A DNA stretch of 64,000 nt from NCBI RefSeq assembly GCF_000269985.1, contig NC_016109.1, positions 6,599,001-6,663,000 of the forward strand. Reading direction: 5' to 3'. The DNA comes from Kitasatospora setae KM-6054 (GTDB lineage Bacteria; Actinomycetota; Actinomycetes; Streptomycetales; Streptomycetaceae). Positions 24,910-33,827 of this stretch are shown piece after piece (position 1 is the first letter of the stretch; every line of letters begins with the position of its first letter). A program made the position numbers and the translations under genes. A model generated the notes under the pieces. The model was not told the DNA's origin. It did no database searches and saw only the letters and a list, made by a program, of their open reading frames with translations.

Positions 24910-25929
24910 ATGACTACGACGGGGATGAGCGGTGGGCGGGACGCTGTACCGGTGGGTGTGCTCGGCACGGGTTCGAGCGTTCCGTCTCGTGTCGTCACCA
25001 ACGACGAGGTCGGCGGCCCGGCCGGCGTCGACCACGAGTGGATCCTGGGCAAGACCGGCATCCGCGAGCGGCGCTGGGCGAAGCCGGACGAGGCCACGTC
25101 CGACTTCGGGGTGAGGGCCGGCCGGGCCGCCCTGGAGGCGGCCGGGATCGGCGCGGCCGAGCTCTCGCTGGTCGTGGTGGCCACCTCGACCCCCGACCAG
25201 CCGCAGCCGCCGACCGCCAGCGTGGTGGCCGGCGAGCTGGGCGCCGACCGCGGCACCGCCGCGTTCGACGTGAACACGGTGTGCAGCGGGTTCCTGTTCG
25301 CGCAGACCGCCGCCGAGAGCGTCCTGAAGGCGGCGGGCGGCGGGTACGCGCTGGTGGTCGGCGCCGACGTGTACTCGCGGATCCTCAACCCGGCCGACAA
25401 GCGCTCGGTGATCCTGTTCGGCGACGGCGCGGGCGCCGTGGTGCTCGGCCCCGCCCCGGGGCCGGACCGCGGCATCGTCGCCAGCCGGCTGGCCGGCTTC
25501 GCGGCCGACCGCGACCTGATCGAGGTCCGGGCCGGCGGCAGCCGGATCCCCACCACGCCGGAGACCCTGGAGGCCGGCCTGCAGTACTTCACCATGAACG
25601 GGCGCGGCGTGCGCGACTTCGTCGCCGAGCACGTCGGCCCGGCCGTGCACGAGTTCCTCGCCGAGGCCGGGCTGAGCACCGCCGACCTCGACCGCTTCAT
25701 CCCGCACCAGGCCAACGGCCGGATGATCGAGGCCCTGGGGGAGTCCCTGGGCATCGGCCCGGAGCGGATCCCGACCACCTACCGGGAGTACGGGAACACC
25801 GGTTCCGCCTCCGTCCCGATCACCCTCGACCGCGCCGCCCGCAACGGCGACCTGCGCCCCGGCGACCTCGTCCTGCTGGCGGCCTTCGGCGGCGGCATGG
25901 CGATGGGCCTGTCGCTGCTCCGCTGGTAG
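24910..25929 (+). CDS. KAS III-like (FabH family) acyl-condensing or acyl-transfer enzyme
   Basis: 339 residues from ATG 24910 (AAGGAG upstream; earlier in-frame starts lack spacing). The complete triad is present: Cys125 (NTVCSGF), His266 (FIPHQANGRM) and Asn296 (EYGNTGSASV), so it should form an acyl-enzyme. In chorismate-derived pathways FabH-like proteins also make esters or amides (as in benzoxazole biosynthesis with 3-hydroxyanthranilate) rather than C-C bonds. It follows phzE by 60 bp within the same run. It might load a starter acyl group or couple 3-hydroxyanthranilate units. Confidence 0.9.
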   Translation: MTTTGMSGGRDAVPVGVLGTGSSVPSRVVTNDEVGGPAGVDHEWILGKTGIRERRWAKPDEATSDFGVRAGRAALEAAGIGAAELSLVVVATSTPDQPQPPTASVVAGELGADRGTAAFDVNTVCSGFLFAQTAAESVLKAAGGGYALVVGADVYSRILNPADKRSVILFGDGAGAVVLGPAPGPDRGIVASRLAGFAADRDLIEVRAGGSRIPTTPETLEAGLQYFTMNGRGVRDFVAEHVGPAVHEFLAEAGLSTADLDRFIPHQANGRMIEALGESLGIGPERIPTTYREYGNTGSASVPITLDRAARNGDLRPGDLVLLAAFGGGMAMGLSLLRW

Positions 25930-25956
25930 CGGACCCGCCGCGTCCGCCCGCCGGCC

Positions 25957-25996
25957 CCGAGCCCGAGCGGGGGCAACCGAGCCCGAGCGGGGGAAC
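25957..25996. repeat. 20-bp direct repeat, two copies
   Basis: CCGAGCCCGAGCGGGGGCAA at 25957-25976 is repeated almost exactly at 25977-25996 in the gap before the N-acetyltransferase gene. Origin unknown. Confidence 0.8.
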
Positions 25997-26032
25997 CCTC
26001 ACCCCCTCCCCGTCCACCCAAGGAGAGCCACC

Positions 26033-26842
26033 ATGCCGTCCGACACCCTCGTTGACGCGTACCTGACCCGAATCGGCGCCACCCGCCCGGCCCGCCCCGA
26101 CGCCGAGGCGCTGGCGCACCTCCAGGAGCGGGCCGTGCTGTCCGTCCCGTTCGAGAACCTCGACTACCACCTGGAGGGGCGCGAGATCGTCATGGACGAA
26201 CGCGTCCTCGACAAGATCGCCCTCCAGCACCGCGGCGGCGGCTGCTACGAGGTCAACCCGGCGCTGGGCTTCGTGCTCACCGCGCTCGGCTACCAGGTCG
26301 AGATCATCCCCGGCCGGGTGCACCGCCCCGACGGCCTCGGCCCGCTGCTCGGCCACCTCGCCCTGCGGGTCACCATCGGCGAGCGGGTCTACCTGGTCGA
26401 CACCGGCTTCGGCCGCAACAGCCGCCGCCCGCTGGACTTCACCAGCCGCGAGGTCCAGCAGGACCCGCACGGCGCCTACCAGCTGGTCGACACCGAGGGC
26501 CGCCCCGGCACCGTCGACGTCCTGCTGGACGGCCGCCCGCTCTACCAGGTCCAGGACACCCCGGTCCGGATCGAGGACTACGCGCCCACCCTGTGGTGGT
26601 ACCGCACCTCGCCCGACTCCTCCTTCCTCCAGGGCCTGTTCTGCTCGGTGCGCACCGAGACCGGCCTGGTCACCCTCAAGGGCCGCCACCTCAACGTGGT
26701 CGACGGCGACTCCCGCACCAAGACCGTGCTGACCGACGACGCCGACCTGCTCGCCGCCTACAAGACCCACTTCGGGATCAGCCTGGACGTCCTGCCCACC
26801 GAGCCGACGAACGCCGTCACCACCGGCGTCCGCACCGACTGA
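26033..26842 (+). CDS. Arylamine N-acetyltransferase-family acyltransferase / amide synthase
   Basis: 269 residues. The Cys-His-Asp triad of the family is intact: Cys71 in RGGGCYEVNP, His108 in LGHLALRV, Asp123 in LVDTGFGR. NAT enzymes transfer acyl groups from CoA to aromatic amines; relatives such as RifF close macrolactams. Next to genes for 3-hydroxyanthranilate, an aromatic amine, N-acylation of that unit is the straightforward expectation. A good AGGAG ribosome site precedes the ATG, and the FAD hydroxylase follows 12 bp later. Confidence 0.9.
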   Translation: MPSDTLVDAYLTRIGATRPARPDAEALAHLQERAVLSVPFENLDYHLEGREIVMDERVLDKIALQHRGGGCYEVNPALGFVLTALGYQVEIIPGRVHRPDGLGPLLGHLALRVTIGERVYLVDTGFGRNSRRPLDFTSREVQQDPHGAYQLVDTEGRPGTVDVLLDGRPLYQVQDTPVRIEDYAPTLWWYRTSPDSSFLQGLFCSVRTETGLVTLKGRHLNVVDGDSRTKTVLTDDADLLAAYKTHFGISLDVLPTEPTNAVTTGVRTD

Positions 26843-26854
26843 GGAGCCGAAGCC

Positions 26855-28483
26855 GTGGCCGAACTGATGACCGGCGAGGGCCGCCCCGCCCCCGCCGCCC
26901 CCACCTCCGCCGCCCCCGCCCCCGCCCCGGGCGGCGACCTCGACGTGCTGGTGGTCGGCGCCGGACCCTCCGGCCTGCTGACCGCGGTCGAACTGCTGCG
27001 CCGCGGCGTCCGGGTCCGGGTGATCGACCGGGCCGCCGAGCAGTCGCTCACCCCCAAGGCGCTGTCCGTCTGGCCGCGCGCCCTCGACATCCTGGAGGAC
27101 AGCGGCCTCGGGGACGGCGTCGCCCGCGAGTCGGTGCGGATCAACACCCTGAGCTACTTCTCCGACCGGCAGCCGCTGGCCTCCTTCGGGTTCACCGACG
27201 ACCTGGCCTGCCGCACCCTCCCGCAGCACGTCACCGAGCGCCTGCTGACCGAGCGGCTGGAGCGGCTCGGCGGCAAGATCGAGCGCGGCGTGCGGCTGCT
27301 CGCCCTGGACGGCGTCGACTACTCCGGCCGGATCGATGCCACCGACGGCGTCACCGCCGTCCTCGAACACGCCGGCACCGGCCGGGTCGAGCGGCTCCGC
27401 GCCCCCTTCGTGGTCGGCGCGGACGGCGCGGGCAGTGCCGTCCGCGGCCAGCTCGGCATCGGCTTCGAGGGCTCCACCTACGAGATGGCCTTCGCCCTGA
27501 TCGACGCCCGGATCGAGGGCGAACTCCCGCCCGACGCCTGCATGTTCTACCAGTCGCCGAGCGGCGCCCTGATCATCGTGCCGATCCCCGGCGGCATCTT
27601 CCGCTTCCTGTCCGTCATGCCGAACGGCGCCGGCCAGGCCGACCCGGTCGCCATGCAGGCGATCATCGACGAGCGCGGGCCGCGCGGCGTCCGGATCAAG
27701 GAGGCGGTCTGGACGGCCGTCTTCCGGGTGCACGCCCGCCGGGCCACCGCCTTCCAGCGCGGCCGGGTCTTCCTGGTCGGCGACGCCGCCCACGTGCACA
27801 GCCCGGCCGGCGGCCAGGGCATGAACAACGGCCTCCAGGACGCCCACAACCTGGCCTGGAAGCTCGCCGCCGTGATCGCCGGCGACTCGCCCGCCGCCCT
27901 GCTCGACTCGTACGGGACCGAGCGCGCCGAGGTCACCCGGCAGCTGGTCCGCGACACCGACCTGCAGACCCGCGCCTGGGTGGCCGGCCACCCCGCCAAG
28001 GTCGCCGCCCGGGACGCCGCCTTCCGGCTGCTCGACCGCAGCGGCGCCGTCTCCCGGCTCTACGCCCCCGTGATGGCCGGCCGGCGGCTCTCCTACCCGC
28101 CCGTCCGCGACACCCAGCGGCCCTCCGGCTGGACCGGCTGCCGGGCCCGCCGGGCCCTGCCCGGCGCCCTGGAGATCGGCGCCGTCCTCCCGCGCCGGCT
28201 CGCCCTCGGCTACGGCGTCGCCGGCCCGGGAGTCGACCCCAGCCAGTGGCACCTGGCCGTGGTCCCGAACGGCGACCGGGGCTGGGAACGGGAACTCGAC
28301 CTGATCACCGGGCGCCACCCGCTGCTGCGCACCGTCCTGCTGCGCCGCGCCGAGGCCGCCGACCAGACCGGCTGCCGGGCCGGCGGCTACTACCTGGTCC
28401 GGCCCGACGGCCACATCGCCGCGCACGGCCACGCACGCGACCTCGACCGCCTGGAGGCCGAACTGCGGCACGCCTTCGGATGA
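26855..28483 (+). CDS. FAD-dependent aromatic hydroxylase (PHBH-like monooxygenase)
   Basis: 542 residues from GTG 26855 (GAGGAG 8 nt upstream). After a Pro/Ala-rich N-terminal tail, FAD motif VVGAGPSGLL lies at residues 33-42, the DG-type motif VVGADGAGSAVRGQLG near 188, and the GD motif FLVGDAAHVHSPAGGQGMN near 307. The C-terminal thioredoxin-like domain found in many group A hydroxylases follows. It would insert oxygen into a phenolic ring using NAD(P)H, possibly oxidising 3-hydroxyanthranilate or its acylated form. Last gene of the plus-strand aromatic run. Confidence 0.9.
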   Translation: MAELMTGEGRPAPAAPTSAAPAPAPGGDLDVLVVGAGPSGLLTAVELLRRGVRVRVIDRAAEQSLTPKALSVWPRALDILEDSGLGDGVARESVRINTLSYFSDRQPLASFGFTDDLACRTLPQHVTERLLTERLERLGGKIERGVRLLALDGVDYSGRIDATDGVTAVLEHAGTGRVERLRAPFVVGADGAGSAVRGQLGIGFEGSTYEMAFALIDARIEGELPPDACMFYQSPSGALIIVPIPGGIFRFLSVMPNGAGQADPVAMQAIIDERGPRGVRIKEAVWTAVFRVHARRATAFQRGRVFLVGDAAHVHSPAGGQGMNNGLQDAHNLAWKLAAVIAGDSPAALLDSYGTERAEVTRQLVRDTDLQTRAWVAGHPAKVAARDAAFRLLDRSGAVSRLYAPVMAGRRLSYPPVRDTQRPSGWTGCRARRALPGALEIGAVLPRRLALGYGVAGPGVDPSQWHLAVVPNGDRGWERELDLITGRHPLLRTVLLRRAEAADQTGCRAGGYYLVRPDGHIAAHGHARDLDRLEAELRHAFG

Positions 28484-28609
28484 GGTCCAGCGCGCGCGGA
28501 CCAGCCGCCCGGGGGCCGTGCCCGCCCCCGCCGCGGACCCCCGCACCGGCCCGTTCCCGCGCGGGCCCCGCGGCGGGGAACCGAAGGGGAACGGCGCGGT
28601 ACCGGCGTC

Positions 28610-28631
28610 TTCGAACATCAGTGATGTCGAA
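28610..28631. promoter_or_regulatory. Imperfect palindrome upstream of the repeat-peptide gene
   Basis: Arms TTCGAACATCA and TGATGTCGAA (the second lacks one A) form a near-perfect inverted repeat 42 bp before the ATG at 28673, in a comparatively AT-rich patch. Size and symmetry fit an operator for a dimeric regulator; the regulator is unknown. Confidence 0.5.
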
Positions 28632-28672
28632 AGCGACGGAAACCGAGAACCGGGACAAAGGGGTTGGGGAAC

Positions 28673-28909
28673 ATGATCGGCAAGATCGCTGCTCTGGTGG
28701 GTACCCTCACGATCGCGACCACCGCGGTGCTCGGCGTCGCCGGCCAGACGGGCAGCAGCGTCGCTGACAACAAGGGCCCCTACCTGGCGCCGGTGGTCGT
28801 GCTGGCCGACAACAAGGACCCCTACACCACCCCGGTCGTCCTCGGCGACAACAAGGACCCCTACGCCCCGCCGGCCAACCCCACCCCCAGCCCCACCGCC
28901 ACCCCGTGA
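28673..28909 (+). CDS. Exported small peptide with three DNK-x-PY repeats
   Basis: 78 residues. A signal-peptide-like N terminus (MIGK then ~20 hydrophobic residues, possible cleavage after SVA at 31) is followed by three repeats: DNKGPYLAPVVVLA (32-45), DNKDPYTTPVVLG (46-58) and DNKDPYAPP (59-67), then a Pro/Thr-rich tail. An AAAGGGG-type site precedes the ATG. No family was recognised. Repeated hexapeptides in an exported precursor suggest processing into short peptides or a ligand-binding repeat. It converges on the SARP-TPR regulator gene and shares its terminator; peptide-sensing through a TPR domain is a testable idea, not a conclusion. Confidence 0.7.
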   Translation: MIGKIAALVGTLTIATTAVLGVAGQTGSSVADNKGPYLAPVVVLADNKDPYTTPVVLGDNKDPYAPPANPTPSPTATP

Positions 28910-28925
28910 ACCTCCCCGCACCACG

Positions 28926-28964
28926 CGGCGCGCCCCGCCCGGGACTCCCGGACGGGGCGCGCCG
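28926..28964. terminator. Bidirectional hairpin between peptide gene and SARP gene
   Basis: A perfect 12-bp inverted repeat (CGGCGCGCCCCG at 28926-28937, partner 28953-28964) lies between the convergent stop codons at 28909 and 28989. Confidence 0.8.
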
Positions 28965-28988
28965 CCGTTCCCGCCGCCCCGGCCTCAC

Positions 28989-31900
28989 TCAGGGCCGGCG
29001 GCGGCCCGCCTCGGGCAGGCCCATCGCCGCGAACAGCTCGCCCGCCCGCGCCGCGTACGCCTCGGCCTCCGCGGTCCGGCCGAGCTCCCGGTAGGCGGCG
29101 GCCAGCCCGTCCAGCGCGTGGGCGGTCTCCACCCGGTGGCCGATCCCGTCCGCGTGCTCGTACGCCGCGCCGTGCAGCTCCAGCGCCCGCTGCGGCTCGC
29201 CGCCGCGCAGCCGGGCCAGGCCCAGCAGGTTGTGCGCGGTCGCCGCGCGCTGCCGGGTCGAGCGCACGCCGAGCTGCTCCAGCGCCTGCCGCTCGTGCTC
29301 GCGGGAGCGCTCGGCCAGGCCGAGGCGGTGGTAGAGGTCGGCCGACACGGCCAGCGCCAGGCCGTGGTTCTCCGGCTTCTTCGACGCGTCGTTCAGCGCC
29401 AGCGCCCGGTCCACCGCCTCCCGGGCGCCCGCCACGTCGCCCAGTCCGAGCAGCGCCAGCGCCAGGCAGGTCCAGGCGACCACCTCGTTGTCGCTGTAGC
29501 CGAGCTCCTGGCTCAGCTCGATCGCGTTGCGCGCCGCCTCGACCGCCTCCTGGTGCAGGCCGAGCGCGGTCAGCACGCTGCACACCGTCGCCCAGTCCTC
29601 GGCCTGCGGCCGCTTGGAGCCCAGGCTCTGGTGCAGCGCGATCGCCCGGTTCCCGTAGTCGAGGGCCTTCGCCAGGTTGCCCAGCGCGTAGTGCAGCACC
29701 GCCAGCAGGCCCAGCACGAACGGCACGTCGCGCGGGTCCTCGCCCTGCTGGGCCAGGCTCAGCGCCTCCTCCGCCGCCGGCAGGCCCGCCTCGAACCGGC
29801 CCAGCTTCCAGTGCGCCACCCCGAGGTTGGCCAGCCCGCGGGCCACCAGGTGCGAGTCGCCGATCTGCCGGGCCGCCGCCACCGCCGCCGTCGACACCTC
29901 GACGAACTCGCCCGTCCGGGTGCGCAGGTTCAGCAGGAACGAGGCGTTCCGGGCCAGCCGGAAGACGTGCACCGGCGGGCAGCGGTCCGCGTGCCGCTCC
30001 AGCAGCACCAGCACGCAGCCGATCTCCCGGTCGAACCACTCCAGGCTCCGCTCCGGGTCGGTCAGCCGGGGCAGCGCCGGCTCCGCCGCCGGGCCCGGCT
30101 CGGGCGCGGCCAGCAGCAGCGCGCCGCGGTGCGGGAACAGCACCTCGCAGGCCCGGTCGGTGGCCGCCACGTAGTAGCCGACCATCCGCCGGACCGCCGC
30201 CAGCTCCTGCGGCCCCGTCACCCCGTCGCCCACCGACAGGGCGAACGCCCGCACCAGGTCGTGGAAGGCGTACCGGGTCGAGTCGTGCTGCTGGAGCAGG
30301 TGCTTGTCGAGCAGGTCCTCCAGCAGGTCCTCGGCGTTGCGCGGGGCGGTGGCCAGCAGCGCCGCCGAGGCGTGCAGGTCGATCTCCGGGCCCGGGTGCT
30401 GGGCCAGCAGCCGGAACGCGGTGCGCTGCTCCTCGTCCAGCGCCCGGTAGGACAGGTTGAGGTTGGCGGCGACGCTGCGCTCGCCCGCCGACAGCTCGTC
30501 CAGCAGGTGGGTCTCGTCCTGCAGCCGCTCCACCAGGTACCAGATCGACCAGCTCGGCCGCTTGCGCAGCCGGGCCAGCGCCAGCCGCAGGGCCAGCGGC
30601 AGGTGGCCGCAGAGGGCGGCGAGCTCCTCGGCGGCCTCCGGCTCGCGCTCCACCCGCTCGGTGCCGAGCACCTCGCGGATCATCGCGTCGCTCTCCTCGG
30701 GCGGCAGCAGGCCGAGCGAGACCCAGCGGGCGCCGTCCAGGTCGACCAGCCGGGCCCGGCTGGTGACCAGCACCAGGCAGTCGGGGGAGGGCGGCAGCAG
30801 CGGCAGCACCTGGCCGGCGTCGCCCGCGTTGTCGAACAGCAGCAGCACCCGGCCGGTCAGCCGGGCCCGCCAGAGCGCGATCCGGCCCGGGCCGTCGGTC
30901 GGGATCTCCTCGGCGGGCACGCCGAGCAGGCGCAGCAGGACGTCCAGCGCCGCCCACGGCCGCAGCGGCTCCTGGTCGGGGGAGAAGCCCCGCAGGTCGA
31001 GGAAGATCTGCCCGTCCGGGTACTCCCCGGAGAGCTGGTGCGCGGCGTGCACCGCGAGCGCGGTCTTGCCCGCGCCGCCCATGCCGTCGATCGCGATGAT
31101 CCGCGGGCCCCGGCTCTCCCGGCCGGCGGCCTCCAGCACCTTGCGCAGCTCCCGCTCGCGGCCGGTGAAGTCGGGCAGGCCGTGCGGCAGCGTGCACGGC
31201 ACCGGCGCGGGCGGCGGCGGGGCGGCGGGCTGCGCCGGGAGCGCGGCGGGTATCGCGCTCTCCGGGCCGCCCAGCTCCGGGTTGGCCCGCAGGATGTCCT
31301 CGTACATCCGGGTGAGCTGCGCGCCCGGGTCGATGCCCAGCTCCTCGACCAGCAGCTCGCGCGCCCTGGCGTACTCCTGCAGCGCCTCGGCCTGCCGGCC
31401 CGAGCGGTACAGCGCCAGCATCAGCTGGGCCCGCAGGGTCTCCCGCAGCGGGTGCTCGGCCATCAGGCCGCGCAGCTCCACCACCAGCTCGACCGACTCG
31501 CCCAGCGCCAGCCGCAGGTCGAACAGCTGCTCGGCGGCGGCCAGCCGGGTCTCCTCCAGCACCGTCGCGGCCGCCTCGACCACCGCGCCGCCCGCGCCGG
31601 ACAGCACCGGGCCGCGCCACAGCGCCAGCGCGGCGCGCAGCGCCTCGGCCGCCTCGGCCGGGCGGCCCTCGGCGGTGTGCTCGCGGGAGCGCCGCAGCAG
31701 CTCGTTGAAGTCGTTGAGGTCCGACTGCCCGTCGGCCAGCACCACCGCGTAGCCGGGGCCCTCGGTGACGATCAGGGCGCTGCCGCCCGGGATCCGCCGC
31801 CGCAGGTCGGCGACCGCCTTGCGGACCTGGTGCGAGGCGGTGGCCGGCGGGTCCTCGGCCCAGACCGCCTCCACCAGCCGCGACACCGGGAGCACCTTGC

Positions 31901-32027
31901 CCGGCTGGAGCAGCATCGTCGCGATGACCCGTTCGTGCACCGCCCCCCCCGGACGGATCCGTGCACCGTCGACCCGGATTTCCAGCGGGCCGAGGATTCC
32001 GAAGCGGATCTGTCCGGAACCGTCCAC
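28989..32027 (-). CDS. AfsR-like SARP regulator (wHTH-BTAD-NB-ARC-TPR)
   Basis: 1012 residues from GTG 32027, the first start compatible with a SARP N terminus (IRFGILGPLEIRVDG). Order: OmpR-type winged helix (~5-95), bacterial transcriptional activator domain (~105-250), Pro-rich linker, NB-ARC ATPase with P-loop GMGGAGKT at 315-322 and a downstream LLLFDNAGDA Walker B, then TPR repeats to the end. Such proteins bind direct repeats near -35 and switch on biosynthetic operons, with ATP and TPR domains tuning activity. Located centrally between the aromatic genes and the azapteridine-like operon, it is the obvious pathway activator. Confidence 0.93.
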   Translation of the reverse strand: MDGSGQIRFGILGPLEIRVDGARIRPGGAVHERVIATMLLQPGKVLPVSRLVEAVWAEDPPATASHQVRKAVADLRRRIPGGSALIVTEGPGYAVVLADGQSDLNDFNELLRRSREHTAEGRPAEAAEALRAALALWRGPVLSGAGGAVVEAAATVLEETRLAAAEQLFDLRLALGESVELVVELRGLMAEHPLRETLRAQLMLALYRSGRQAEALQEYARARELLVEELGIDPGAQLTRMYEDILRANPELGGPESAIPAALPAQPAAPPPPAPVPCTLPHGLPDFTGRERELRKVLEAAGRESRGPRIIAIDGMGGAGKTALAVHAAHQLSGEYPDGQIFLDLRGFSPDQEPLRPWAALDVLLRLLGVPAEEIPTDGPGRIALWRARLTGRVLLLFDNAGDAGQVLPLLPPSPDCLVLVTSRARLVDLDGARWVSLGLLPPEESDAMIREVLGTERVEREPEAAEELAALCGHLPLALRLALARLRKRPSWSIWYLVERLQDETHLLDELSAGERSVAANLNLSYRALDEEQRTAFRLLAQHPGPEIDLHASAALLATAPRNAEDLLEDLLDKHLLQQHDSTRYAFHDLVRAFALSVGDGVTGPQELAAVRRMVGYYVAATDRACEVLFPHRGALLLAAPEPGPAAEPALPRLTDPERSLEWFDREIGCVLVLLERHADRCPPVHVFRLARNASFLLNLRTRTGEFVEVSTAAVAAARQIGDSHLVARGLANLGVAHWKLGRFEAGLPAAEEALSLAQQGEDPRDVPFVLGLLAVLHYALGNLAKALDYGNRAIALHQSLGSKRPQAEDWATVCSVLTALGLHQEAVEAARNAIELSQELGYSDNEVVAWTCLALALLGLGDVAGAREAVDRALALNDASKKPENHGLALAVSADLYHRLGLAERSREHERQALEQLGVRSTRQRAATAHNLLGLARLRGGEPQRALELHGAAYEHADGIGHRVETAHALDGLAAAYRELGRTAEAEAYAARAGELFAAMGLPEAGRRRP

Positions 32028-32187
32028 ATGTGCGGCGTTACTGCCCAAAGGTCGCACTTCCCCCGCGTGAGGCCAGTTCGGTCCCGCGATCCTATTCGAT
32101 CGCCCAACCGGTCGGTAACGGAAAAGGAAGGACACGGGAACGCCCCGTCCCAGTCTGCAATCAGGACCCAGGACACATGGAGCACTG

Positions 32188-33567
32188 ATGACGACTTCTC
32201 CCCTCGGGGTGGTGGCAAGGCCCTCCGGTGACGGGACCGGACTCGCGGCAGCACGACGGGCGGTCCCCCACGACCGCCGCCCGGCCGGCCCGGACTCCTC
32301 GGCGGACCCCGCGACGGACTCCCCGGCGGCCCGGGCGGCCGCCGCCAGGCGTACGGGTGCCGGCCGGACGGACGCCGCCGACCAGGCGGACGTCGACGGC
32401 GTCTTCGGCGAACTGACCTCGACCCTGTTCGCCTCGCTGCGCCGCAGCGACCAGCGCGCCCGCGGCGAGCAGTACATCCAGGGCCTGCTGCGGGCCGAGG
32501 GGCGCAAGTCGATCCGCAACCTGGCCAGCGCGGTCGGCGGGGCCGGCACCGAGCAGTCCCTGCACCACTTCGTCTCCTCCTCCACCTGGGACTGGGTGCC
32601 GATGCGCCGCGCGCTGGCCGCCCACCTGGAGCGCACCCAGCAGCCGCGGGCCTGGGTGCTGCAGTCGATGCCGATCGCCAAGTCCGGCGACCACTCGGTC
32701 GGCGTCGACCGGCGGTTCGTCTCCGACCTCGGCCACTCCGTGCGCGGCCAGCACTCCTTCGGGGTCTGGTTCGCCGGCGAGGAGATGAGCGCCCCGGTCA
32801 ACTGGCGGCTGTTCCTGTCCGACGCCTGGCTGGAGGACGAGCACCGCCGCCACCAGGCCGACATCCCCGACACCGTCGACCAGGAGTCGATGGCCCAGTG
32901 CGGCGCCTCCGCCGTGCTGGAGACGCTCCGCTGGAACGTCCGGCCCAGACCGGTCGTGCTGCCCTCCCGGGACTGCGTGGCCGGCTCGGTGCTCAGCACC
33001 CTGCGCGGCGCCAACCTCCCGGTGGTGGCCCGGCTCCAGCCCGGTGACCCGCTGCTGGTCGCCGACCCGGCGATGCCCGGCTACGGCGCCGGGCCGGTGC
33101 AGGCCGCCCGGATGCTGCAGGCGGTGCGCGGGCTGCGCCGCCCGGTCGAGTGGACCGACCACTTCCCCGGCGGCTCGGTCGACCGGGCCGCGCTGGTCGC
33201 CGGCATCCGGGTCACCCTCCCGCAGGCCGGCCGGCGGGAGCGGCCCGCCGCCACCGCCGCCGCCACCGCCTCCTCCGCCTGGGGCGCCGCCCAGCAGTGG
33301 CTGCTGTTCGGCGAGTGGGAGCACCCGGACCGGCCGCCGACCGAGCTCTGGCTCACCGACCTGACCGACCGCTCGCTGGAGAACGTGGTCGGCCTGGCCA
33401 AGCTCAGCCGGCGGGTGGTGCGGGACTCCGCCGAGACCGGCGAGCAGGTCGGCCTGCGGGACTTCGTCGGCCGCTCCTACCAGGGCTGGCACCGCCACCT
33501 CACGCTCGCCTCGGCCGCGCACGCCGCCGCGATGTCGGCCGCGCTGGCCCGCGGCGGCGCGGCCTGA
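32188..33567 (+). CDS. IS701-like transposase homologue without catalytic residues (probably domesticated)
   Basis: 459 residues. The backbone matches IS701-type DDE transposases: RSDQRARGEQYIQGLL, GRKSIRNLA, LHHFVSSSTWDW, HSVGVDRRF, WRLFLSDAWLEDEHRR and GWHRHLTLA. But the site normally reading DDTG is QSMP at residues 159-162, and the usual W-x-I-E segment near the C terminus is also lost, so transposition is unlikely. No terminal inverted repeats were found. The gene is divergent from the SARP gene and upstream of the azapteridine-like operon. Similar transposase-like proteins occur in other streptomycete clusters; a DNA-binding regulatory role is inferred. Confidence 0.75.
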   Translation: MTTSPLGVVARPSGDGTGLAAARRAVPHDRRPAGPDSSADPATDSPAARAAAARRTGAGRTDAADQADVDGVFGELTSTLFASLRRSDQRARGEQYIQGLLRAEGRKSIRNLASAVGGAGTEQSLHHFVSSSTWDWVPMRRALAAHLERTQQPRAWVLQSMPIAKSGDHSVGVDRRFVSDLGHSVRGQHSFGVWFAGEEMSAPVNWRLFLSDAWLEDEHRRHQADIPDTVDQESMAQCGASAVLETLRWNVRPRPVVLPSRDCVAGSVLSTLRGANLPVVARLQPGDPLLVADPAMPGYGAGPVQAARMLQAVRGLRRPVEWTDHFPGGSVDRAALVAGIRVTLPQAGRRERPAATAAATASSAWGAAQQWLLFGEWEHPDRPPTELWLTDLTDRSLENVVGLAKLSRRVVRDSAETGEQVGLRDFVGRSYQGWHRHLTLASAAHAAAMSAALARGGAA

Positions 33568-33827
33568 CCCGACCCGACCCGACCCGGGTCGACCCCACCC
33601 GGCCCGGCCCCCGTTCCCGGCACGTTCCCGGCAGCGGTGACCACGCCGCCGAAATTCGTCCGCGCACCGAAATCCCCCGGACCCGAAACGGGCCGGGGAA
33701 AGCCGCCGACCCGCCGGACCAGCAGGCCGAACACGGTCGGCGGGCCGGCCGAAATCCCCTCGCCAGCGCCCCGGACGAATTCCGCGGGCGATCCGAAATA
33801 CACCCTCCAGATAAGGAACCACACAGC

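Noticed and set aside
32188..33567. Active insertion sequence
   Set aside because: Catalytic Asp and Glu positions are replaced and no terminal inverted repeats or target duplications were found.
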